From an uncultured Erysipelotrichaceae bacterium (GTDB lineage Bacteria > Bacillota_I > Bacilli_A > RF39 > UBA660): a stretch of 9,324 nucleotides of DNA. The notes beneath the pieces are model-generated. The model had not been told where the DNA came from. It did no database searches and was given only the letters and a program-made list of their open reading frames with translations. The stretch covers positions 1 to 9,324 of the forward strand of contig CACZQV010000061.1 of the NCBI GenBank assembly GCA_902783435.1. Direction: 5' to 3'. The position numbers and the translations under genes are program-made. Below, piece after piece: positions 1-6,034 of the stretch (position 1 is its first letter; each line of letters starts with the position of its first letter).

Positions 1-442
1 CAAATCCCATTATTCTCTTGAATTCATCTTCCTTATTCATAGTCATAGAATCAAAGTCAGATCTTTCTTTTTCTACTAAATCATATTTAATTTGTTTTAC
101 TTTCTTAGGAACTTTTTCAAATATAACATGTCTTTCATAAGGACCATCATCATATCCATTAACACCTTCGTCTGGTTTAATTACATATTTATCTGAATCA
201 AAATCAAATCCCATTACTCTCTTAAATTCAGCTTCATCATTCATTGTATTAGGATCAATATCAAAACTATTAACCTCTACTAAATCATAAGAAACCATAT
301 CTTCTGGAGCTTTACCTGGAGTATAGTCTTTATTATTAGTTTCACCTACCACTCTACCTGGTAATAAATATACTTTATCTTGCATATTTAAAATTTCTTC
401 TGCAGTATAAACATGTTTCTTAGGTTCTTCAACTAATTTATA
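1..442 (-). repeat. Direct repeats encoding YDLVE-type modules
   Basis: Bases 1-85 and 205-289 align without gaps and are roughly four-fifths identical by eye, a period of 204 bases (68 codons). An older, shorter copy starts near 442 (YKLVEE, then a region resembling the KYVIKP segment of the next unit). Differences preserve the frame and are often conservative, so this is an in-frame protein repeat rather than a mobile element. The array continues past the left edge. Confidence 0.8.
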
Positions 443-1195
443 TTCTGTATCTAAAGAATATAATACTTGAATAGCATCAATAGCACTCATATCACTATTT
501 TCTTTTACTAATTCAGAAACTTCTCTTAATATTTCTTCTTTAGCAGCACGAACCATATCTCTTTCTTCTTTAGTTTGATTTTTATAACCTTTTTCAATAA
601 TTTCAGTTAAACCTTTTCTATCTAAAATAGCATTAACTAGTTTTCTCTTATTAAGCGTTGAAGTAATTTCTTGATATTCACTATAACTAAGTCCTAATGT
701 TTGAGACATATCCATATCTTTTTTCAATTTGGTTTTCTTAGTTCTTAGATTTCTTAATACATTTTTTTGATTATCTAATTGTATTTTTAATTTTATTGAT
801 TGATTATTTAAATCTAATTTCTTTTTACCATATTCATCTAATAAATTTCTTAATTCTTCTTCAGATAAACCATCTTTACTCATTTTATCATTTTGTTCAA
901 TAATAACATCTGCTAATTTACTAGATATATCACTATACTCTGAAGCTATTTTTTCTTTTTCATTTTCTACTTCTTTAATAGTATCTTCTATACTTGATAA
1001 TTCTTTTTCTATGGAATCATAGGCTTCATCTTTATTAGTATCACTAGAATTAGTATTAATTGCTAAATCTTCTTCTAATTTCATAATTTCACTAATAATC
1101 TTTTCTTTTTCAATAGGATCAATATCAGAACTTAATCTTTCTCTTGCATCTTTTAATTTTCCTAAATAATCTTCTAATCTTTCTTTTTCACTCAT
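1..1195 (-). CDS. Coiled-coil protein with C-terminal YDLVE-type repeats (3' end outside window)
   Basis: The frame is open from ATG at 1195 to the left edge, giving 398 complete codons with no stop; the C-terminus is outside the window. I do not recognise the family. There is no signal peptide or membrane span, so it is probably cytoplasmic. Residues 1-250 are rich in Glu, Lys, Leu, Asn and Asp with heptad-like spacing, suggesting long coiled coils. From about residue 252 a repeated module begins: YKLVEE (252), YDLVEV (303) and YDLVEK (371), with the EFKRVMGF / EFKRIMGF motif shared between units 2 and 3. The last full spacing is 68 residues. The start is supported by GGCGGTG five bases upstream, which overlaps the TAG of the DUF1292 gene. 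An 11-base gap makes it the second gene of that operon. Function is unknown; a scaffold or filament-like role is only inference. Confidence 0.85.
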   Translation of the reverse strand, partial: MSEKERLEDYLGKLKDARERLSSDIDPIEKEKIISEIMKLEEDLAINTNSSDTNKDEAYDSIEKELSSIEDTIKEVENEKEKIASEYSDISSKLADVIIEQNDKMSKDGLSEEELRNLLDEYGKKKLDLNNQSIKLKIQLDNQKNVLRNLRTKKTKLKKDMDMSQTLGLSYSEYQEITSTLNKRKLVNAILDRKGLTEIIEKGYKNQTKEERDMVRAAKEEILREVSELVKENSDMSAIDAIQVLYSLDTEYKLVEEPKKHVYTAEEILNMQDKVYLLPGRVVGETNNKDYTPGKAPEDMVSYDLVEVNSFDIDPNTMNDEAEFKRVMGFDFDSDKYVIKPDEGVNGYDDGPYERHVIFEKVPKKVKQIKYDLVEKERSDFDSMTMNKEDEFKRIMGF

Positions 1196-1206
1196 AAAAA
1201 CACCGC

Positions 1207-1485
1207 CTAACTATTAGCTTCACTATCTATTTGTTGTAAAACATCTTGAATCATTTCTAATTCTCTTGGATCTGTAACATCTTCCAATTTTGTTTCTGCA
1301 GCAAATGGATCATATGATGAAACATAAATATTTTTTCTACCATTGGATGCAATACTATGATCAGTATATCCTACATATACTTTCATTGTATCTTCACTAT
1401 CAAAAGTAAATAACACATCACAATCAATTGTTTTACCATCTTTTTCTATTTGAACTTTATCATCTTTATAGTCAACAACTTCCAT
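1207..1485 (-). CDS. DUF1292 family protein (YrzB-like), 92 residues
   Basis: This is a small acidic cytoplasmic protein resembling the DUF1292 family (Bacillus subtilis YrzB is a member), whose function is not established. The family-like core is the segment around residues 23-60 (DVLFTF, then KVYVGYTD, then NIYVSSYDP), followed by a C-terminal helix with ELEMIQDVLQQI. I chose ATG at 1485 because GGAGG lies seven bases upstream. The frame is open to an ATG at 1566, but that extension would cross the promoter -10 and a nine-T tract and gives an implausible Cys/Phe-rich leader. It is the first gene of an operon with the coiled-coil repeat gene, 11 bases before it. The family call rests on pattern recognition, not a profile search. 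Confidence 0.85.
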   Translation of the reverse strand: MEVVDYKDDKVQIEKDGKTIDCDVLFTFDSEDTMKVYVGYTDHSIASNGRKNIYVSSYDPFAAETKLEDVTDPRELEMIQDVLQQIDSEANS

Positions 1486-1492
1486 ACTTTTT

Positions 1493-1497
1493 CCTCC
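1493..1497 (-). promoter_or_regulatory. Ribosome binding site GGAGG deciding the DUF1292 start
   Basis: On the minus strand GGAGG is followed by seven bases and then ATG at 1485. No comparable site precedes the in-frame ATG codons at 1533 or 1566, so this site fixes the start. Confidence 0.85.
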
Positions 1498-1531
1498 AAA
1501 TCTTAAGCCTACTATACTATTAAATTTTACC

Positions 1532-1540
1532 ATTATACCA
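1532..1540 (-). promoter_or_regulatory. Extended -10 promoter for the DUF1292 operon
   Basis: The minus strand reads TGGTATAAT, an extended -10 element (TGnTATAAT). The hexamer 17 bases upstream, CTTTCG at 1555-1560, is a poor -35, and the spacer contains nine consecutive T. Transcription would start near 1525, about 40 bases before the ATG. A second TATAAA lies slightly upstream at about 1567-1572 and could be an alternative. Confidence 0.65.
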
Positions 1541-1574
1541 AAAAAAAAGCAACACGAAAGCTCCATATTTATAC

Positions 1575-1610
1575 AAAAAAAAGGAAAAGTTATTTTACTA
1601 AAACTTTTCC
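1575..1610 (-). terminator. Rho-independent terminator of the 624-residue gene
   Basis: The minus strand carries GGAAAAGTT and AACTTTTCC (nine-base-pair stem, ten-base loop) followed by eight T. The left arm encodes the last residues (GKV) and the right arm starts inside the TAA stop, so the hairpin overlaps the coding end. Confidence 0.9.
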
Positions 1611-3464
1611 TAATTCTTCATTTTCAACCCAACCAACATGTTCAGTGATAACACCACCATTTTTATCAAGTAAATCTAAATTTTCAAAAACTTCAATATC
1701 ATCACCATATTTGCTTATACACTCTTCGATAACTTCATTTATTGATGTATCATTACCATCTAATAATTTAACGACTTCTCCTTCATCTACGATTGATACT
1801 AAACCTACTTTATAGCTATTAGATTCTAAATAACTAGTATTACCATTAGGATTACTATCAGTACTAGCAGTATATAAATCTATATTATCATTTAAAGTAA
1901 TAACATCACCAATTTTTAATTCATTTGTTTCTTCTTCAATAACATCTACAACTTCTTCTGATTTTGAATTATTTTCATTTTGAACATCTTCCATTACATT
2001 TTCTGATACTAATTCAATTTCATCAAAACTAGTATTAATCATAGCATCTTCAGTTATTTCAATAGAGTCATAACTAGCATCACTTGCGCCAGCATCATCC
2101 ATTTCTTGTACTGTAGATATTGTTTGTTTAGCAGTAGCATTATCATAATTATTAGATTTCTTCATTCCAAATCCAATAAATGAACCTATAAGTGTCATAG
2201 CTGCTACACCAATAGCTGCTGCAGCTACTCTAAAACTACTTTTTTTAGTTTTTACTACAGTAGTATTTCTAGATTCACCACATTTGATTTGTCTTCCAGT
2301 AATTTCTACCAATTTATTTAGACTAGATTTTCTTATTTTATTCATTTTAGCTGCTTCTAAATCATAATGTACAGGTAATTTATTTTCCATATAACGGTCA
2401 TATAATTTAGTATGATTTTTATCATCGAATTCCTTTAATTTATTCATTATTCTAAAATCATAAGCTGCTAAGGATGAAATATTGTTTTGTAATATTTCTG
2501 TATCTACATTAAATTCATAAAAATCTCTATCTTTATTGTAATATAATTTATAAGTACCATCAAATACTATGTGAGCATCTTTAAATAATTCTTTTCTTAC
2601 AGCTTCAAAATCAATTATTTCTGCATTTTTATATTTCATATCACTAGTTAATACATCTGTTTTATCATCATTTCTATTAGGTTTCATATCACTAGTTAAT
2701 ACATCTGTCTTATCATCATTTCTATTAGGTCTCATATCACTAGTTAACACATCTGTCTTATCATCATTTCTATTAGGTCTCATATCACTAGTTAATACCT
2801 CTGTCTTATCATCATTAACATTATCTTCTACTTCTATAACTTCATCTTCATATTCAATTATATCTTCTTCTTCAGTATCATTTTTTATATTAAATCCATC
2901 ATAAAATCTAGAAGCTAATTCATAATCAATATCTTTTAACTTTTTCATTGTTACTTTTATTTCATCAATATTATCAGTTTCTACAACTTCTTCTAATTCT
3001 TTAATTGAAAGTTTTATATCAAAAATATCTTTTTCATCTATTTTATTACCAAACTGCTTAATAACTTTCTTAGTTACATCTATTAATTCAGTAACTTCAG
3101 ACTTAATAGTTTCTAATTCTTGTATTCTCTTTTGTCTTTCTTCTTTTTTCTTTTTATTAACCTCATATGCTGATAATTCATTAGACATAGAACGATATAA
3201 ATTCTTTTTCATATTTTTAAAATCAACCTTAGAATAAGCATCTTTTTCTAATTCAATCATCTCACTCAAATTATTAACCTTTAATTCATTAAGTATTGTT
3301 TCTTGTTCTAATTTTACTTGATCTATAGATTCTTTTATTAACTCAGGTGAAGTAATATCATAATCATCTAATAATTGATTCTTTAACTTATTAATAACAT
3401 CTATATTATCTTCATATCGTTGTCTTTTGTTTTTAATATTTATGTATTTTTCAAATGTAGTCAT
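1590..3464 (-). CDS. Single-pass membrane protein with coiled-coil cytoplasmic half and SH3-like extracytoplasmic tail
   Basis: This 624-residue protein is not from a family I can name. Residues 1-185 are Lys/Glu-rich predicted coiled coil. Residues 195-216 are strongly acidic. Residues 217-276 hold four copies of a 16-residue repeat (NDDKTDVLTSDM then MPNR-like linker, last copy shortened). Residues 280-400 look globular. One membrane span lies at about 412-433 after the basic KTKKSSFR, implying N-terminus inside. An acidic linker (440-515) leads to a C-terminal domain (518-624) with GDVITL, YKVGLVSI and GWVENEE, suggestive of an SH3-like beta-barrel. The start is supported by AAAAGGGG eight bases before ATG. 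It is transcribed alone from its own promoter and ends in a terminator. A bridge between a cytoplasmic partner and the cell wall is inference from topology. Confidence 0.9.
   Translation of the reverse strand: MTTFEKYINIKNKRQRYEDNIDVINKLKNQLLDDYDITSPELIKESIDQVKLEQETILNELKVNNLSEMIELEKDAYSKVDFKNMKKNLYRSMSNELSAYEVNKKKKEERQKRIQELETIKSEVTELIDVTKKVIKQFGNKIDEKDIFDIKLSIKELEEVVETDNIDEIKVTMKKLKDIDYELASRFYDGFNIKNDTEEEDIIEYEDEVIEVEDNVNDDKTEVLTSDMRPNRNDDKTDVLTSDMRPNRNDDKTDVLTSDMKPNRNDDKTDVLTSDMKYKNAEIIDFEAVRKELFKDAHIVFDGTYKLYYNKDRDFYEFNVDTEILQNNISSLAAYDFRIMNKLKEFDDKNHTKLYDRYMENKLPVHYDLEAAKMNKIRKSSLNKLVEITGRQIKCGESRNTTVVKTKKSSFRVAAAAIGVAAMTLIGSFIGFGMKKSNNYDNATAKQTISTVQEMDDAGASDASYDSIEITEDAMINTSFDEIELVSENVMEDVQNENNSKSEEVVDVIEEETNELKIGDVITLNDNIDLYTASTDSNPNGNTSYLESNSYKVGLVSIVDEGEVVKLLDGNDTSINEVIEECISKYGDDIEVFENLDLLDKNGGVITEHVGWVENEELGKVLVK
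2637..2816 (-). repeat. In-frame 48-base tandem repeats, about 3.75 copies
   Basis: Units start at 2637, 2685, 2733 and 2781 on the plus strand. The first three are 48 bases each and the last matches for 36 bases. Units differ by only a few bases. They encode residues 217-276 of the 624-residue protein, each unit reading NDDKT[DE]VLTSDM plus a K/R-P-N-R linker. Confidence 0.95.
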
Positions 3465-3494
3465 AAATCCATCCCCTTTTTAATAAGCGCGTTT

Positions 3495-3523
3495 ATTATA
3501 TCATATTTTAGTAAAATAGTCAA
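3495..3523 (-). promoter_or_regulatory. Promoter of the 624-residue gene
   Basis: The minus strand has TTGACT (3518-3523), a 17-base spacer and TATAAT (3495-3500). The spacer ends in TGA, giving an extended -10 as well. Transcription should begin near 3488, leaving a leader of about 24 bases before ATG at 3464. Confidence 0.9.
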
Positions 3524-3530
3524 CTTTTAC

Positions 3531-3554
3531 AAATAAAAAAGGCTTATTCAGCCT
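3531..3554 (-). terminator. Rho-independent terminator of the 168-residue gene
   Basis: The minus strand has AGGCT, loop GAATA, AGCCT, then six T, A and TTT. The stem is only five base pairs. The stop codon TAA lies across the loop and the start of the right arm, so the hairpin is built from the last codons of the gene. It sits eight bases before the next promoter's -35. Confidence 0.75.
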
Positions 3555-4050
3555 CTATTTTAACTCCAATTAAATCTTTACTATTTAACTCACCAGAAGA
3601 TTTAACTTTTACATGATAATATACAGCTTCTTTTTCATTTGCTTTTAAAGTATCTACAAGTTCTGTTCCTTCTTGATTAGTCATAACATTATCATCTAAA
3701 TCATTAATAGTAACAGAAATAATACAATTAGTTTTATTCTCTATAGTAACTTTATAATTAGTTTTCTTTTTATTAATCTTATTCCCTTTATAATTAGTTA
3801 CTTTAAATATATATTCATCTGTTTCAGATAAAGTAGCTGCGTTTATACCAAATTCTATAGGATTATTATTATCAGTCAAAGAAAAACTCATATTAGCAAA
3901 ACCATTTATTTCAGAATCATTATTTCTAACTACACATAATATTACCAATATAAATACAACTATTATAAGTAATACAAATACACCTGTAAGAAACTTAGTA
4001 GATGTTAAAAATCCTTTAATATTCTTCTTTTTTTTCTTAGAATTAACCAT
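3544..4050 (-). CDS. Small membrane-anchored protein with predicted extracellular beta-sandwich
   Basis: This is a 168-residue protein of unrecognised family. Residues 1-20 are very basic (KKKKK at 5-9), residues 19-41 form one hydrophobic span, and residues 45-168 alternate short polar and hydrophobic runs like beta strands. The layout suggests N-terminus inside and a small extracellular Ig- or TasA/camelysin-like domain. It shares architecture with the small protein at 5486-6016: the TIENK motif (102-106 here) and a late strand with an N-E-K-E-A-V-Y-Y-H-V-K-V pattern corresponding to PGETLDLKVVVYY there. Its ATG is one base after the stop of the 451-residue gene, whose last codons supply the GGAGAG ribosome binding site, so translation is probably coupled. 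A terminator overlaps its stop. Confidence 0.88.
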   Translation of the reverse strand: MVNSKKKKKNIKGFLTSTKFLTGVFVLLIIVVFILVILCVVRNNDSEINGFANMSFSLTDNNNPIEFGINAATLSETDEYIFKVTNYKGNKINKKKTNYKVTIENKTNCIISVTINDLDDNVMTNQEGTELVDTLKANEKEAVYYHVKVKSSGELNSKDLIGVKIEAE

Positions 4051-4051
4051 T

Positions 4052-5407
4052 TTATCTCTCCAATCTATTTTTTACCATATCACGTTTATTTTTTATTAAT
4101 TCTTTTTCTTCATCACTTAATTTAGAATATAAAGTAGTATTACCAATATCAGTATTTATCTTAGCTTTATTCACTACTTTATTTTTATATTCTATATTTC
4201 CAGATAACTTAACTTCTTTATTAACTAAATAATTAATATTAAGACTCTTTGTATTAATATAACTTACTTTATTCTTAACATTATCATACTTAGAAATATA
4301 CTTTAAATTAATCTTCTCATCTGAATTATCAAAATTATAATCAAAACTTAAATTATTACCATCTTTTTCTAATATAAATCCCCCTATTTCTTCTGTAGAA
4401 GAATTATATATTTTACCATTTATATTATTATCAAATATAGTAATATTTGCAGTATACATAATATTATTATCTTCTAAATAATAATAATTAATTATATTAT
4501 TATTTTTCTCTATAATATAACTTTCATTATAACTATCACCCATATGAACTAACTCATACTTCAATGGCTTATTTAAAACTTTAGTAGTATAAATATTTAA
4601 AATATATGATTCATCTTTTTTAAAGATATTATTCTTACTTTTAACTTTATACTTTTTAAAATTCTTATCAACATTACTAAGTATATTATTAGCTTTCTTA
4701 TCTTCCTTTAAATCTTTCAAAATACCATTCAAAATATCCCTAGTAATTTTATTATCAAATTTAATAGATATTTGATGAACATTAGTATCCTTAGATCTAA
4801 TACTTGTAACTACATCATAACTTTTAAAATACTCATCTTTTAAATTATTTTGTAGTGATTTAAATATAAAATCATATAAATAATCAATATTACTACGTGT
4901 AGTATTATTTTCAGTTAAAGCTTCAAAATAATTACAAGTACCATTATTTACATAATTTTTTAATATTCCATTAATAAAATAATACTCAGTAGAATTATCA
5001 ACCAATCTTTTATAATCAACTATATCTTCATCACCTATTTTTTGAGATATTTCAATATAATTAGATTTATTAGATCTATCTTGTTTAATAATAAAATTAG
5101 TATCCATATTACTTATATTATTAATAAAATTATATTTTTTCAAAGATTCCTCTTCATTCTTACTTTTTCTTAAATAATATTCACTATTTAAATTAAAATC
5201 AATACTACCAGTAGAAGTATAAGTGTCTCCTACTACTAAATTATCATTAGGAAAAATATATTTTTTACCCTCATCATGTATAAAATTAATACTTTCACTT
5301 AATATTCTTTTTGGTTTATTCAAACTATTAATATATAATCCAATAGAAATAGAAGTAATAGAAAAAATAAAAATTAATACAAGTATAAAAATAACTTTTT
5401 TATTCAT
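4052..5407 (-). CDS. Single-pass surface protein, 451 residues, unknown family
   Basis: Residues 1-4 are short and basic, residues 4-27 form a hydrophobic signal anchor, and the rest is a long Asn/Lys/Tyr-rich extracytoplasmic region. There is no lipobox Cys and no LPXTG, so an uncleaved anchor is likely. The exported part alternates beta-like stretches (DTNFIIKQ, YIEISQKI, YYFING) with a helical section at about residues 170-265 and more beta-like strands to about residue 420. It loosely recalls LolA/LppX-type lipoprotein folds, but that is weak inference. The C-terminus (about 425-451) is a charged helix. It has a consensus promoter and an AGGAAGTGAT ribosome binding site before ATG at 5407, and shares an operon with the 168-residue protein. 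Confidence 0.9.
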   Translation of the reverse strand: MNKKVIFILVLIFIFSITSISIGLYINSLNKPKRILSESINFIHDEGKKYIFPNDNLVVGDTYTSTGSIDFNLNSEYYLRKSKNEEESLKKYNFINNISNMDTNFIIKQDRSNKSNYIEISQKIGDEDIVDYKRLVDNSTEYYFINGILKNYVNNGTCNYFEALTENNTTRSNIDYLYDFIFKSLQNNLKDEYFKSYDVVTSIRSKDTNVHQISIKFDNKITRDILNGILKDLKEDKKANNILSNVDKNFKKYKVKSKNNIFKKDESYILNIYTTKVLNKPLKYELVHMGDSYNESYIIEKNNNIINYYYLEDNNIMYTANITIFDNNINGKIYNSSTEEIGGFILEKDGNNLSFDYNFDNSDEKINLKYISKYDNVKNKVSYINTKSLNINYLVNKEVKLSGNIEYKNKVVNKAKINTDIGNTTLYSKLSDEEKELIKNKRDMVKNRLER

Positions 5408-5432
5408 ATTTCAATCACTTCCTACTATAAAA

Positions 5433-5461
5433 ATTATAAAGAAAATACCTAGTATTGTCAA
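5433..5461 (-). promoter_or_regulatory. Perfect consensus RpoD-type promoter
   Basis: The minus strand has TTGACA (5456-5461), exactly 17 bases, then TATAAT (5433-5438). Both hexamers match the consensus. Transcription should begin near 5426, with a short leader carrying AGGAAGTGAT before ATG at 5407. It lies one base downstream of the T-tract of the previous terminator. Confidence 0.95.
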
Positions 5462-5462
5462 C

Positions 5463-5487
5463 AAAATAAAAAGGAACATAGTTCCTT
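5463..5487 (-). terminator. Rho-independent terminator of the division operon
   Basis: The minus strand has AAGGAAC, a three-base loop TAT, GTTCCTT, then a T-rich tail (TTTTT including stem end, A, TTTT). The first two bases of the stem are the last two of the stop codon TAA. This closes the rsmH-to-small-anchored-protein operon. Confidence 0.9.
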
Positions 5488-6016
5488 ATCTTGATTTAGT
5501 AATTAAACCTAATTTATATGAAAAACTCTTAGGAGTAGCATTAACATTTTCACGTTTATTATAATATACTACTACTTTTAAATCTAAAGTTTCACCAGGA
5601 GGTATTATTTTACCTTTAACATCTGATAATGTAATAGTAATAGGATATATCATATTTTGAAATACATCAGTTTTATAATCAGGACTTTCCATAATATCTA
5701 CTATTTCACAAGGTAGACTTCCCTTATTTTCTATTGTGCCAACATAAGTAATTTCATCATGAGTAGCATTAAGATTAAACTTCATATCAATTTCAGTTCC
5801 ATTACCTACAATTTCTGCTTTAGAAGTAGGTTCTTTATCAGATCCTTTTACAGAAGTAGTTTTCTTTATATCAGTAAATACTACATTTAATTCAGGAGTT
5901 TCATTATTTTTCCTATTTAATTCAACAGAAAGAACAATGAAACCAATCCCAAGTAATATAACTGTAATACATAAAATTATTATCACACTATTACGTGTAT
6001 TAATCATACTCTTCAT
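5486..6016 (-). CDS. Small membrane-anchored beta-sandwich protein ending the division operon
   Basis: This is a 176-residue protein of unrecognised family. One hydrophobic span lies at about residues 10-31, followed by a polar extracytoplasmic part with beta-strand character. TIENKG (94-99) and PPGETLDLKVVVYY (139-152) recall Ig-like or TasA/camelysin-type domains, where a P-G-E turn precedes the last strands; this is inference. I chose ATG at 6016 because AAAAGGGG lies eight bases upstream. A GTG two codons earlier is possible but too close to that site. It follows the PBP gene by 18 bases and is the last gene before the terminator, so it is probably co-transcribed with the septal PBP. It resembles the 168-residue protein at 3544-4050 in layout and short motifs. 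Confidence 0.88.
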   Translation of the reverse strand: MKSMINTRNSVIIILCITVILLGIGFIVLSVELNRKNNETPELNVVFTDIKKTTSVKGSDKEPTSKAEIVGNGTEIDMKFNLNATHDEITYVGTIENKGSLPCEIVDIMESPDYKTDVFQNMIYPITITLSDVKGKIIPPGETLDLKVVVYYNKRENVNATPKSFSYKLGLITKSR

Positions 6017-6034
6017 ATACACATCCCCTTTTAA

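Noticed and set aside
1486..1566. N-terminal extension of the DUF1292 protein to ATG at 1566
   Set aside because: The extension crosses a TATAAT and a nine-base T tract, lacks a ribosome binding site, and GGAGG sits at the right distance for ATG at 1485.
1541..1566. Possible second terminator (GAGC, loop, GCTT, nine T)
   Set aside because: The stem is about four weak pairs and the T tract fits the spacer of the downstream promoter; the strong hairpin at 1575-1610 suffices.
2637..2816. CRISPR-like appearance of regularly spaced repeats
   Set aside because: There are no unique spacers; the 48-base units are contiguous and multiples of three within a coding frame.
5223..5564. Plus-strand open frame of 113 codons
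   Set aside because: It is antisense to the 451-residue gene, the consensus promoter and the end of the 176-residue gene, and reads as an AT-driven Ile/Lys/Leu-rich shadow.
6017..6022. GTG start two codons upstream for the 176-residue protein
   Set aside because: The AAAAGGGG site would be only two bases away; ATG at 6016 has an eight-base spacing.
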